A stretch of 64,000 bases of DNA from Gammaproteobacteria bacterium Milos-ODIII6 (GCA_029228645.1 JAPTHR010000005.1:124020-188019), one strand, 5' to 3'. Shown: positions 34,015-43,659, counted from the first letter of the stretch. Made by a program: numbers and translations. Notes: a model not told the origin generated them from the sequence alone.

Positions 34015-35082
34015 ATGATCCGGATATTAAATTTTTGCCTATTGATTGCGAGTTTACTGGGTTCGCAATGCCTCCTGGCAGCTTCCCAGTCCGAGGCCCG
34101 CGTCATGGTGGTGCACAGCTACAGCAGTGAACACGTCTGCGGTAAACCGCAAGGAGACGGCGTCGCCAGCGCGCTTGCCGAGGATGGCTGGGTTGTCGGC
34201 AAAAACCTGGCACTGCGCTCGTTCTATATGGACACGAAGAAGACCTTCACGACGCCTGAGGCGATCGCTGAGCGAGGCCGACTCGCGCTACAGGCTATCG
34301 ATGAATTCAAACCACAGGTGGTCGTGGTCCTGGACGACAATGCGGTCAAAGAGGTTCTTCTGCCATTGGTGGACCGCGAGGGTGTCTCGGTCGTTTTCAG
34401 CGGGATGAACGGGCAGCCAGACAACTATTCCAGATCGGCCACCTTTCTGAAGTCCCTGCAGCAGCCCGGCCACAACGTCACCGGTGTTTACGAAAAGCTG
34501 CACCTACTCAAATCCCTGCGCGTGATTGCGGCGTCTCTTGGCGACGCGGCGCCCGGCGACCGGGTGGTCGGGATTACGGATTACTCGCCCACAGGAAACG
34601 CGATCACCCGCCAGTTCGAGTTGGAGCTCGAGGGCGAGTCGCCGTCCATGGGCTGGGAACTGCGCCGGGTGAAGGACTTCGAGGAATACAAGGCCCTGAT
34701 CCGGGAACTGAACGAAGACCGGCAGGTGCGGGCCATCTATCCGGCGGCGCTCAGCCTGCGCACGCTCGAGGGAGAAACCTATACCGCTGGCAAGATCTTC
34801 GAATGGACGACCCAGAACAGTCAGAAACCCGAGATGGCTCTGAATTATTTCTTCTCCAAGATCGGTTTGTTTGGGGGAGCTGCGGTCGACTTCACCCGGA
34901 TGGGCTATCAGGCCGGTAAGAAAGCCGCCAGGATCCTGGCGGGCACGCGAGCCGGGGACATACCGATTGAGGATGCCTCGGATTATGCGATCGTTTTCAA
35001 CCTCGACCGCGCTCAAAGTCTGGGGATCGACATTCCCAAGGCGTTGCTGACGGCTGCGGACCACGTCTACAAGACGAAATAG
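34015..35082 (+). CDS. ABC-type periplasmic substrate-binding protein (PF04392-like)
   Basis: A 355-residue exported protein. Signal peptide FCLLIASLLGSQCLLAAS is followed by two Rossmann-like lobes: ARVMVVHSYSSEH, VVVVLDDNAVKEVLLPLV, VSVVFSGMNGQP, VTGVYEKLHLLKSLRVI and ALNYFFSKIGLFGGAAVDF. This is the pattern of the ABC_sub_bind family related to sugar- and amino-acid-binding proteins. No permease or ATPase gene is nearby, so it probably does not feed a local transporter. AGGTGA lies six bases before the ATG. The next gene, 19 bases on, is a membrane GGDEF/EAL protein, so a sensing role is likely. Confidence 0.82.
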   Translation: MIRILNFCLLIASLLGSQCLLAASQSEARVMVVHSYSSEHVCGKPQGDGVASALAEDGWVVGKNLALRSFYMDTKKTFTTPEAIAERGRLALQAIDEFKPQVVVVLDDNAVKEVLLPLVDREGVSVVFSGMNGQPDNYSRSATFLKSLQQPGHNVTGVYEKLHLLKSLRVIAASLGDAAPGDRVVGITDYSPTGNAITRQFELELEGESPSMGWELRRVKDFEEYKALIRELNEDRQVRAIYPAALSLRTLEGETYTAGKIFEWTTQNSQKPEMALNYFFSKIGLFGGAAVDFTRMGYQAGKKAARILAGTRAGDIPIEDASDYAIVFNLDRAQSLGIDIPKALLTAADHVYKTK

Positions 35083-35101
35083 GGCGGCTAATCGCAAGGG
35101 C

Positions 35102-37705
35102 ATGGGCAGCACCTCGCAAAGCATGAGGCGTGGTTTGATCAGAAGGAGACCACTCCTGCTGCTGGTCTTCCTCGCGATGCTGTTGCCGGTACTGGTCGTC
35201 TCGGCGGTTCTGTGGCGCACGTTTTCTGAGCAGATCCAGGAGAGCCAGGAGAAGCGACTGGATACCAGCCTGAGCGTCATGGAGCTGGCCCTGCAACGCG
35301 GCGTGGACGATTTCCGGAACTCGCTCTCGCGCCTGGCCGCGGACAACACCCTGCGAGTCACCGTGGACCTCGATATCCGGCCACAGCTGAAACGCTATCT
35401 GTCCGGCCAATACGAAATCAGCGACTACGAATTTGTCGAGGTGACGGATCCGAGTGGTAAACCACTGGTCACCCTTGGGGATCAATTTGCCGCGCGCCTG
35501 GGTTGCACCTATGGCCAGGAGGCGACCAGCGAGCGTTTTCTGTCGTCCAGCGGCCGGCTGATTCTCAGCCGGAACGTCCCGCTCGCGGGCAAGCAGGGAA
35601 AACTCGGCTACCTCTGCGCGGGTTTCAGTTTCAATAGCCTCAGTATGGTGAACAGCCTCGCCGGGCGTGTGGATGGTGTTGTCCAGCTTGGATACCAGGG
35701 GGAGCTTTATCGCTTCGGCAGCGAGCTGATTCCTCTGACTTCCTCGCATTTCAAGGAAAGGTTTTTCGATGTCGAGTATCTCGGCACCCGCTACCGGGGC
35801 GAAAAAGGTGCTTTCCTGGTTGACGACCAGGCCATGGAAATCCTCGTTCTGGTCAACATGAACCAGTACGACGCCCTGCTGGCGCGCTCACTGCGCACGA
35901 CCGGTTTCGTCGTCTTTGCCATCCTGCTGGTCGCTTTTTTCGCGCTGAGACTGCTCGGTCAGCGCCAGCGGGTCGAGGGGGAACTCCTGGCGGAGCGAAA
36001 GAAGGCCGAAATAACCCTCGCCTCGATAGCAGACGGTGTCATCACCCTCACTATGAAAGGTGAGATTTCCTACCTGAATCCGGCGGCTGAAATGATTCTC
36101 GGCAGCAAGACCGCCGAATTGCGCGGCCTGCCGTGGTCGGAGGTGTTCGATCTGCAGAACGAGGCAACCGGCGAACGGGTCACCGATTTCAACAATAACA
36201 CCGCGGAGACCGGCGGCCGCAGCTCAGTCGATTCGGTTCTGATCACGCGCGATGGCCGCCGGGTCGCGGTCCATTATTCCGCGGCCCGGATGCAGCAAAG
36301 CGCGAACGTCGGCGGGTTCGTGCTGACCTTCCGCGACATGCATAAGGAACGCGAACTGCGGCGGCGGCTTGCCTGGAAGGCGAGCCGGGACGACTTGACC
36401 GGGCTGCTGAATCGCTCCGAATTCAGTCGCAGCATCCAGGAAGCCATCGAAAGCATCCCGGATGACACAACCCACCACTGCCTGCTTTATCTCGACCTGG
36501 ATGAATTCAAGGTGGTCAACGATACCTGTGGCCACAAGGCGGGTGACGATCTGTTGCGCAAGGTGAGCGCGGACATCAAGAGCCAGCTGAGAGAGAGCGA
36601 CATCGTCGCCAGGCTCGGTGGAGATGAATTCGGCATTCTTCTGATGGAATGCCGACGAGACAAGGGCACGGAAGTGGCCCAGGGCCTCATCGATGCGATC
36701 AATGACAAGCGCTTTGCCTACCAGGGCAAGGTATTCCACGTTGGGGCCAGCATCGGCCTGGTCTCGGTGACCAGTCGGACGACCAATCTGGAGGACCTGC
36801 TGGCGACCGTGGATGCCGCCTGCTATGCAGCCAAGGAAGAAGGTCGCAACCGGGTCTACGTGGGGCAGGTCGACAGCGACAAGATCTCTCACCGAATGGA
36901 GGAATTGCGCCAGGCCTCGCATATCCGTCACGCCCTCAAAGAGGGCCGGTTGATGCTGTTCCGACAGCCCATCGTGTCTGCCAGGAATCCAAGCGATTTT
37001 CTGCACTCGGAAGTCCTGGTCCGCATGGTCGACCGGGACGGCAAGCTGGTCGTTCCCGGGGCGTTCATTCCGGTTGCCGAGAGACACGGCCTGATGAAGG
37101 ACGTGGACCGCTGGATCCTGCGCCACCTGTTCGAGATAGAGGGCAAGAACCTGCGTAAGTGGCATGCGGTCACGCAGGATGGCGAGCGTCGTCAGGATGC
37201 GTTTCTCTATTCGGTGAATCTGTCGGCGACCTCGCTGACGGATTCGACGTTCCTCGACTTCGTGAAGGAACAGATGCAGCTTTACCGGATCCCCGGCCGC
37301 GCTATTGCGTTCGAAATCACCGAGACGCAGGTGATCACGCACCTGGATAAGGCGGCCGATTTGATCCATTCCCTGAAGGCGCTTGGGTGCAAGTTTCTGC
37401 TGGACGATTTCGGCAGCGGCATGTCCTCGTTTGGCTACCTCAAGACACTGCCGATCGACTATCTCAAGATCGATGGGCTGTTCGTCAAGGATATTCTGAC
37501 CGACCCGATCGATCGCTCCATGGTCAACATGATCAACGAGATCGGTCACATCATGGGATTGACCACGGTCGCGGAGTACGTCGAGAACGAAGAGATCCTG
37601 CGCGAGATCCAGGACCTTGGGGTCGATATGGCCCAGGGTTACGGGATATCCAGGCCGGTGCCCATGGAAGATATCCCGCGGATCCAAAGCTCGAGCATCG
37701 CCTGA
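35102..37705 (+). CDS. membrane sensor with PAS, GGDEF and EAL domains
   Basis: An 867-residue c-di-GMP enzyme. Order: a cytosolic start, helix at about residues 16-38, a periplasmic domain of roughly 230 residues, a second helix (TTGFVVFAILLVAFFALRLL), a PAS domain (IADGVITLTMKGEISYLNPAAEMI), GGDEF and EAL. The cyclase site is an intact GGDEF at about residue 506, with an RxxD inhibitory site five residues before it (RESDIVARL). The EAL motif is altered to EVL near residue 637, but NLS, FEITET, LDDFGSG and LKIDG are kept, so phosphodiesterase activity is possible. The start codon choice is uncertain. Confidence 0.93.
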   Translation: MGSTSQSMRRGLIRRRPLLLLVFLAMLLPVLVVSAVLWRTFSEQIQESQEKRLDTSLSVMELALQRGVDDFRNSLSRLAADNTLRVTVDLDIRPQLKRYLSGQYEISDYEFVEVTDPSGKPLVTLGDQFAARLGCTYGQEATSERFLSSSGRLILSRNVPLAGKQGKLGYLCAGFSFNSLSMVNSLAGRVDGVVQLGYQGELYRFGSELIPLTSSHFKERFFDVEYLGTRYRGEKGAFLVDDQAMEILVLVNMNQYDALLARSLRTTGFVVFAILLVAFFALRLLGQRQRVEGELLAERKKAEITLASIADGVITLTMKGEISYLNPAAEMILGSKTAELRGLPWSEVFDLQNEATGERVTDFNNNTAETGGRSSVDSVLITRDGRRVAVHYSAARMQQSANVGGFVLTFRDMHKERELRRRLAWKASRDDLTGLLNRSEFSRSIQEAIESIPDDTTHHCLLYLDLDEFKVVNDTCGHKAGDDLLRKVSADIKSQLRESDIVARLGGDEFGILLMECRRDKGTEVAQGLIDAINDKRFAYQGKVFHVGASIGLVSVTSRTTNLEDLLATVDAACYAAKEEGRNRVYVGQVDSDKISHRMEELRQASHIRHALKEGRLMLFRQPIVSARNPSDFLHSEVLVRMVDRDGKLVVPGAFIPVAERHGLMKDVDRWILRHLFEIEGKNLRKWHAVTQDGERRQDAFLYSVNLSATSLTDSTFLDFVKEQMQLYRIPGRAIAFEITETQVITHLDKAADLIHSLKALGCKFLLDDFGSGMSSFGYLKTLPIDYLKIDGLFVKDILTDPIDRSMVNMINEIGHIMGLTTVAEYVENEEILREIQDLGVDMAQGYGISRPVPMEDIPRIQSSSIA

Positions 37706-37708
37706 GGG

Positions 37709-37755
37709 GTAGCTGCAGCGAGCCTCCTTTTCGCGGCCAAAGGTCGCTGCTACGA
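37709..37755. repeat. diverged REP-like palindrome
   Basis: GTAGCTGCAGCGAGCC and TTCGCGGCCAAAGGTCGC-TGCTAC form imperfect inverted arms just after the GGDEF/EAL stop codon. It resembles the REP family around glnS but has diverged. Confidence 0.5.
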
Positions 37756-37825
37756 ACCCGCTTTCCGATTCGTCAGAATGGCCGCGAATGGAAACCGGGA
37801 AGCTTCAGCCGGCAAGCGCGATCGC

Positions 37826-39463
37826 TCAGGACGGTTCATGCAGTATCTGGAGGTACTTCCTGAGCGAAAACTCCGGCTGGGCCTTCTGCAAGCGTTTGAT
37901 CAACAGGTCATCCAGGGGCGCCAGGATGAACATCGGCACGAGGAACCAGGTGGCGACCTCGAGGGCCGTCTGGTTGCCGACCAGGTTCGCCAGCAGGATA
38001 ACGAGGAAGATGTTCGGATAGCTGATCGAGAAGTAATCGTCGAGGCTGTAGAGCGAGCGATGGCGCGCAATGCGGACTGCGAGGAAACGCAGCCCCAATC
38101 CGAGCGCGAGGGCGATCAGACCGGATGGGTAAAAAGTTGCCAGCTCGATGTTCTGGAAAGCGAGTGTCACGAAGCAGGCGAGCGCGAGGACTGCGGTCGC
38201 CGCATGGTCTTCCGCCAGCTTTGCCGTCGTTATCGGGTTCAGGTGGCGCAACAGGTAGGCGACCGTCACCGGTATCAGCAGCGTGATCACCGAAAGACCG
38301 ACGAAGACCATTGCCTGGAAGGCCAGGTCGGCCATGTCGAACCACGCCAGCAAGGCGATCGTGTTGAAGGCGCTGATCACGGTGCTCAGCAGGATCACGA
38401 ACACACTTGGCAGTATCATGCCGCCCGCACTGCGCGACAGGATCGTCGCGGTGACCGCCGTGGGCGCGGCCACCAGGAGGGCCACAGCCATCAGCATGTT
38501 GGTATGCAATAAACCGGTATAGGCCAGCACCCAACTGCCGGACAGCGTCAGCAACCACGGCAGCAACACGAAGCGCATCACTAGCTGAGGCATGGAGAGC
38601 AGGTGCGGGTCCGCCAGGGCCGAGGGATTTCTGAGCGAGATCCGGGACAGGCTGATCGTGGTGGCGATCATGAGCAGGGTCAGCAGGACGCCCACCGGCA
38701 CCGCGGCGCCGAGACCCAGCGCATTCAACGCCAGGCCGATGATTGCAGCTGCCGAGAGTACCGCCGAGTGGTGTACCACAACCCAATCGCTGACCAGGTT
38801 CTTCTCCGGCGATTCCTTGTGGACGAATCGGGCAAGTTCGTGTCCCGGCAGGATGCGGGCGTTGGGAAGGCGCAGATCGAAGCCTTCCTGCTCCGAAAGT
38901 CTCAGAATCAGGCGGGTCAGGAGCTCGATCACGTACTTGTGAGCAACTACCAGTATCCGCTGGCCGCGTACCAATGCTGGATGGATTTCGTGACGCAGAA
39001 AATCCAGAACACGGGTGCGAAAGTCATCGAAACTCTCGCCGCCGTGCAGGTCTGCGTCGGACTTGTAGAGTGACGCTTCATAATTGCGCAAGCCGAAGCG
39101 GCGCTGCAGACGGGTCTTGTTCTGCAGCGTGAAATGGCCAAAAAAACGTTCGCTGATGCGCGCATCCTGCCTGGAGTGCTGCGCGGGGGGATAGGTATCT
39201 GGCGGCAGGGCTCCGAGGATGGTATCGGCGGTCTGTCGGGCGCGGGTCAGCGGCGACACGAAGACCTGGTCGATCCTGCCGAATTTCCAACTCTCGCCGG
39301 CACGCCGTGCCTGCGCCTTGCCGAGCTCTGTCAGCGGCGCATCGATGGCGCCGGCAAACCGGTTGACCTCGTTGGCGGTAGACTCTCCGTGTCGAACCAG
39401 GAACAGATTTCGCCACACATCCTTTTGTCTCCGTTCCCCAAAACCGAGTCGAAGTGCTCGCAT
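37826..39463 (-). CDS. histidine phosphatase fused to a BASS/SBF-like transporter domain
   Basis: A 545-residue single ORF with two unrelated parts. Residues 1-210 are a histidine phosphatase (PGAM/SixA type): LFLVRHGESTANEVNRF with the catalytic His, VFVSPLTRARQTADTIL, HGGESFDDFRTRVLDFL and ILVVAHKYVIELLTRL with the second His. From about residue 240 there are about ten hydrophobic helices. One segment, MAVALLVAAPTAVTATILSR followed by SAGGMILPSVFVILLSTV, resembles the bile-acid/sodium symporter superfamily. A TTG start 36 bases upstream is less likely than the ATG. I know of no standard gene with this architecture. Role unknown; a transporter gated by, or supplying, a phosphorylated metabolite is speculation. 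Confidence 0.85.
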   Translation of the reverse strand: MRALRLGFGERRQKDVWRNLFLVRHGESTANEVNRFAGAIDAPLTELGKAQARRAGESWKFGRIDQVFVSPLTRARQTADTILGALPPDTYPPAQHSRQDARISERFFGHFTLQNKTRLQRRFGLRNYEASLYKSDADLHGGESFDDFRTRVLDFLRHEIHPALVRGQRILVVAHKYVIELLTRLILRLSEQEGFDLRLPNARILPGHELARFVHKESPEKNLVSDWVVVHHSAVLSAAAIIGLALNALGLGAAVPVGVLLTLLMIATTISLSRISLRNPSALADPHLLSMPQLVMRFVLLPWLLTLSGSWVLAYTGLLHTNMLMAVALLVAAPTAVTATILSRSAGGMILPSVFVILLSTVISAFNTIALLAWFDMADLAFQAMVFVGLSVITLLIPVTVAYLLRHLNPITTAKLAEDHAATAVLALACFVTLAFQNIELATFYPSGLIALALGLGLRFLAVRIARHRSLYSLDDYFSISYPNIFLVILLANLVGNQTALEVATWFLVPMFILAPLDDLLIKRLQKAQPEFSLRKYLQILHEPS

Positions 39464-39880
39464 GAGTTGAACCCATCTGGAGGAGAAAGCGGATCCCAAT
39501 GCAACCGATCCGCGAATTAGGAAAATCTTTCTTATTTGGGGGAATGATATTTCTGGGAAGTTATTTATTCAATCGCCGAATGAGTAACTTGCGTTGAATC
39601 TTTCCAGTTTTGTGACCGACTTACACAAAACGGGGGGGAATGAAAATCGTTTTGCGTCAAGGTTCTCTCTGGCGAGAGGGCAGCTGTGCTATTCCGCGGG
39701 GCTTTGTGGTCGCGGATTACGCTCGACCTGGGAGAAGGCGAGGCGATGCCTGGCCGTAATTACTCAGCGCGGCAGTGACTTGCAGAACATGCCGACAGCG
39801 GACGCTCATCGCGCCTGTCGCCGGCGGAACCAACACGGCGTGGTCTACAGGGGCTTCGACGGGATCGGAACTGCCCGGCC
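39464..39880. other. intergenic region, no gene seen
   Basis: Between the fusion gene and tesA, both on minus. The part next to the fusion gene (39500-39660) is AT-rich and likely holds its promoter. The part next to tesA is GC-rich with only short arginine-rich ORFs lacking ribosome-binding sites. No hairpin with a T-run was found. Confidence 0.4.
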
Positions 39881-40531
39881 TCACTTCGATGCGTGCGTCG
39901 TTGCCGAATGCCTGTTGAGCAATGCTTCGAGTTTGGGCCACACGTTGTCCAGGACGCGTGCCTGCGCGGCGGCCGAGGGGTGAATGCCGTCTGCCTGCAT
40001 GAAATTCAGGTCTTCCGCCACGCCTTCGAGAAAGAAATCCACCAGCGGGACCTCGGCATCCATCGCGACTTCCGAGAACACGCGATGGAAGCGCTCGGCG
40101 TAGCGCGGACCGTAGTTGGCGGGCAGTCGGACCCCGAGCAGCAGAACCTGTGCGCCTTTTTCCCTGGCCAGGCGTGTCATCTGTTCGAGATTGCGTCGCA
40201 TCACGTCCAGGCTGAGTCCCCGCAAGCCGTCGTTTCCACCCAGTTCGATCACGACGACCTCAGGTTCGTGTCGCTGCAAAGCGGCCGGCAGGCGGTGCAG
40301 GCCGCCGCCAGTGGTGTCTCCCGTGATACTGGCATTGATCACCTCCCAATCCCCTGACTTGTCATCCAAACGCTTTTGCAGCAGGCTGACCCAGCCTGCT
40401 TCTGCCGGGATGCCATAAGCCGCGCTCAGGCTGTCTCCGAGCACCAACAGGCGGGCACGGTCGGCGCTCGCGGCGCTGCCCGGGAGTAAGCAAAACAGGA
40501 CCAGTAGGAAGATGGAAACAAATCGGGTCAT
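39881..40531 (-). CDS. tesA: TesA: acyl-CoA thioesterase I / lysophospholipase
   Basis: A 216-residue exported SGNH hydrolase. Signal peptide [20 protein letters not shown] precedes block I LLVLGDSLSAAYG (catalytic Ser), then ITGDTTGGGLHRLP, VIELGGNDGLRG and the final block ADGIHPSAAAQ with the catalytic Asp and His. The enzyme hydrolyses thioesters and lysophospholipids in the periplasm. It is divergent from ybbA with overlapping 5' ends, the same arrangement as in E. coli. Confidence 0.94.
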   Translation of the reverse strand: MTRFVSIFLLVLFCLLPGSAASADRARLLVLGDSLSAAYGIPAEAGWVSLLQKRLDDKSGDWEVINASITGDTTGGGLHRLPAALQRHEPEVVVIELGGNDGLRGLSLDVMRRNLEQMTRLAREKGAQVLLLGVRLPANYGPRYAERFHRVFSEVAMDAEVPLVDFFLEGVAEDLNFMQADGIHPSAAAQARVLDNVWPKLEALLNRHSATTHASK

Positions 40532-41186
40532 CCAGGCACGCTCACTGACTAAACGGGTCAAGTCCCCTGAAGGAGGATTTCTCGACATCCTGTGCGGGGT
40601 CGATATGGACGTCAACCGCGGTGAAGCTGTGGCCATTCTTGGTGCCTCCGGATCCGGAAAATCGACCCTGCTGGGCCTGCTTGCCGGTTTGGACCAGGCC
40701 AGCTCCGGAGAGGTTCGGCTGCTCGATCAGCCGCTGACGGAAATGGACGAGGACGCGCGCGCGCAGTTGCGTCTCGGGCGGGTGGGTTTCGTGTTCCAGT
40801 CCTTCCAGCTGCTGCGCGGCTTGAGCGCCCTGGAGAACGTCTATCTTCCGCTCAAGCTCTCCGCGCGACGGGATGCGCGTGAGCAGGCGGCGCAACTGCT
40901 GCGCGAAGTGGGTCTGGGCCAGCGGCTCGGGCATCAGCCGGCGCAACTGTCCGGAGGCGAACAGCAACGTGTCGCCATCGCGCGCGCCTTCGCGGGCCCG
41001 CCGGAGGTGTTGTTTGCCGATGAGCCGACCGGCAACCTCGATCAGGCCACCGGAAAGCAGATCGAGGATCTGTTGTTCGATCTGCGTAACCGGCATGCGA
41101 CGGCACTGGTGATGGTCACCCATGAGCCTCGCCTGGCCGAGCGGTGCGATCGCATACTGCAGCTGGAAGCGGGACGGATCGCATGA
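40512..41186 (+). CDS. ybbA: ABC transporter ATP-binding protein YbbA
   Basis: A 224-residue ATPase of the LolD/MacB-type family. Walker A is [15 protein letters not shown], the signature is [14 protein letters not shown], Walker B is [12 protein letters not shown], and the H-loop is [13 protein letters not shown]. It is partnered by the next gene's FtsX-like permease. The start overlaps the tesA start by 20 bases on the opposite strand, so the two share a very compact divergent promoter region or use promoters inside each other. The ATG aligns with known family N-termini. Confidence 0.94.
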   Translation: METNRVIQARSLTKRVKSPEGGFLDILCGVDMDVNRGEAVAILGASGSGKSTLLGLLAGLDQASSGEVRLLDQPLTEMDEDARAQLRLGRVGFVFQSFQLLRGLSALENVYLPLKLSARRDAREQAAQLLREVGLGQRLGHQPAQLSGGEQQRVAIARAFAGPPEVLFADEPTGNLDQATGKQIEDLLFDLRNRHATALVMVTHEPRLAERCDRILQLEAGRIA

Positions 41187-43615
41187 GGATGCCACGCGCG
41201 GCGACCGGGCTTTGGGTGCTTGTCCTGGCGGTGACCCTCGCGACCACGGCGCTATCCGCGGTGGCCTTCTTCGCCGAGCGGATGCACAAGGCGCTTTCCT
41301 CGGAGAGCGCCGCTGCGCTGGCGGCTGACCTGGTGGTCGAGCAGGGCAAACCCATCCCGTCGGCCTGGCTCGACCAGGCAGTCGAGCGCGGTCTGCAGAC
41401 CGCCCGGGTGCTGGCATTTCCCAGCGTGCTGTTCGTCGCTGAGCAGCCGCAGCTGGTGCGCGTGAAAGCCGTAGAGCCGGGTTATCCGCTGAGGGGAAGA
41501 CTGGCCATCGAAAACCGTGCGGGCGAAGTGAGCCAGATGCCGCCGGGGGAAGGCGAGGCCGTGGCCGAACCGCGCCTGGCGCGTCTCCTGGGGAGCGATC
41601 GCGACGCTATCCAGTTGGGCCACCGCGAACTTCAGTTGAGCGGGCGTCTGGTCGAGGAGCCTGACCCGAGTGCCAGCCTCTTTCAGCTCGCCCCGCGCCT
41701 GCTGGTCAGCTGGGTGGATGCGCAACAGAGTGGCCTGCTCGGGCCGGCCAGCCGCGCCCGCTACCGTCTGCTGCTGGCCGGTCCGCCGGATGCGGTCCAG
41801 GCCTACCGGGACTGGCTGACGCCCCGTTTGCCGGCGGCCGCCCGTATTCTGACGGCGGCAGACGGCCGACCGGAGATCGATACGGCTATCGAGCGGGCGC
41901 GGCGCTTCCTCAGTCTGGCTGCACTTTGCGCCAGCCTGCTGGCGGGCGTGGCCATCATGCTTGCCGCGCGCAGCTTTCTGGACAGCTCGCTGGACGAGGC
42001 GGCCATTCTGCGCACCCTGGGTATGAGCTCGCGTGCGCTGTTGCGTCGGCATGTCGGACGCCTGCTTTCGCTGGGGCTGGTGGCGGCGCTGATCGGAGGC
42101 ACACTGGGCTGGCTTCTCCAGGAGGCACTGAGTCGTTGGTTGGGCGGGGAGCTCGGCACCGTTTTGCCGGCAGCGGGTTGGCGCCCGGTGCCTTCGACCC
42201 TGGGGCATGCGGCGCTGCTGCTGCTCGGCTTTGCGCTGCCCACCCTGTGGTCGATACGCAAGGTGCCGCCGCTGCGCGTGCTGCGGCGCGACCTCGATCC
42301 GCCCGGGTTCTCGCGCTTTGCGCTGATCCTGCTGGCGCTGTTGGCCTGGATGCTGCTGGTCTACTGGCAGATCCAGGACCTCGAGCTCGCGGTCTACGTC
42401 GGGTCTGCGCTCGTCGCGGTCGCGTTGGCGCTTGCTTCGATTGCCTACCTGGGAATTCGCCTGCTCAATCGTTTGCGGGCGCATCTGGCGCTGCCGGTCG
42501 GGTTGCTCGGAATCGTGCGCCAGCCGGGCCTGGTGGTGCTGCAGCTGAGCGGCTTTGGCCTGGGGCTGAGCCTGCTGCTTCTGCTGGGCATCGTGCGCGG
42601 CGACCTGATCGAGACCTGGCAGCGCAGTCTCCCGGCGGATGCGCCGAACCACTTCCTGCTCAACATCCAGCCGTCGGAGGAACTGAGCCTGAGACGGCGA
42701 CTGGCGCAGGCCGGGGTGGCCGACAGCGGGTTGTTTCCCACGACCCGCGGACGCCTGGTCGGGATCAATGGCCAGCCGGTCCAGTCGGAGGACTACACCG
42801 AGCCGCGTGCCCGCCGCCTCGCCAGTCGCGAGTACAACCTCGGTTTTGGGGACCGCATGCAGGCGGATAACCGGCTCCTGGCAGGGCACTGGTGGCAAGC
42901 CGGGGAAGCCGGCTTCTCGGTGGAGGAGGATGTGGCGCGGCTACTCGATCTGGGTGTCGGCGACATTCTCGTATTCGATGTCGCAGGACAAACCGTGCAG
43001 GCGCCGATCCTCAATCTGCGCAGCGTGCAGTGGGATTCCTTCAACGTGAACTTTTTCGTTCAGGGCAGCGAGGCATTGTTACGTGCACAGGCCGTACCTT
43101 ACGCCGCGATCACGAGCATTTACCTCGCGGAGGGAAGCGAAGGCCTGCTCGCAGAGCTGAGTCGGGAGTTTCCCGGTGTGTCCGCGATCAGCATCGCTCC
43201 GCTGCTGCAGAAGGTGCGCGCCATCATCGAGCGGGGAGGGCGTGCGGTGGAAGCCGTCTTTCTGTTCACCCTGGCGGCCGCGCTGCTGGTCAGCGTTGCC
43301 GCCTTGCAGCTGACCCGGTCGCAGCGCGAACGCGAGATCGCCCTGTTGCGAACGCTCGGCAGTTCGCGTGGCCAGGTCCGGGTCGCGCTGTTCACGGAGT
43401 TCGGCAGCATGGGCTTGATTGCCGGCGTGATCGCTACCCTGGTTGCCAATGGGATGGGCCTCTGGTTCGGCTGGCATTTTTTCGGCATACGACCGGATTT
43501 CGGTTTCGGGAACTGGGTCCTGGGCCCGGTCGGCGGTGCTGCCCTGCTGGTAACGCTCGCCTGGCTGGCGAGCCGCCCACTCCTGTCACAACCGCCGCTA
43601 CGGAGTCTGCGTTGA
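41183..43615 (+). CDS. ybbP: FtsX-like ABC permease YbbP
   Basis: An 810-residue membrane protein with an N-terminal helix, a large periplasmic domain, and two FtsX-type helical units: residues about 250-400, with ILRTLGMSSRALLRRHVGRLLSLG, and the C-terminal part with EIALLRTLGSSRGQVRVALFTEFG. Ten or so helices in total. The ATG overlaps the ybbA stop as ATGA. YbbAP-type systems move lipid-linked or hydrophobic material, or act as mechanotransmission devices, rather than importing nutrients; the substrate is not known here. Confidence 0.92.
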   Translation: MRMPRAATGLWVLVLAVTLATTALSAVAFFAERMHKALSSESAAALAADLVVEQGKPIPSAWLDQAVERGLQTARVLAFPSVLFVAEQPQLVRVKAVEPGYPLRGRLAIENRAGEVSQMPPGEGEAVAEPRLARLLGSDRDAIQLGHRELQLSGRLVEEPDPSASLFQLAPRLLVSWVDAQQSGLLGPASRARYRLLLAGPPDAVQAYRDWLTPRLPAAARILTAADGRPEIDTAIERARRFLSLAALCASLLAGVAIMLAARSFLDSSLDEAAILRTLGMSSRALLRRHVGRLLSLGLVAALIGGTLGWLLQEALSRWLGGELGTVLPAAGWRPVPSTLGHAALLLLGFALPTLWSIRKVPPLRVLRRDLDPPGFSRFALILLALLAWMLLVYWQIQDLELAVYVGSALVAVALALASIAYLGIRLLNRLRAHLALPVGLLGIVRQPGLVVLQLSGFGLGLSLLLLLGIVRGDLIETWQRSLPADAPNHFLLNIQPSEELSLRRRLAQAGVADSGLFPTTRGRLVGINGQPVQSEDYTEPRARRLASREYNLGFGDRMQADNRLLAGHWWQAGEAGFSVEEDVARLLDLGVGDILVFDVAGQTVQAPILNLRSVQWDSFNVNFFVQGSEALLRAQAVPYAAITSIYLAEGSEGLLAELSREFPGVSAISIAPLLQKVRAIIERGGRAVEAVFLFTLAAALLVSVAALQLTRSQREREIALLRTLGSSRGQVRVALFTEFGSMGLIAGVIATLVANGMGLWFGWHFFGIRPDFGFGNWVLGPVGGAALLVTLAWLASRPLLSQPPLRSLR

Positions 43616-43659
43616 GGTGTTCGCGATCGGAACATAAGCAACAGGACAGGCTTCGGCTC

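Noticed and set aside
36224-37687. 487-codon frame opposite the GGDEF/EAL gene
   Set aside because: Shadow of a gene with intact GGDEF and EAL-domain motifs; no supporting features of its own.
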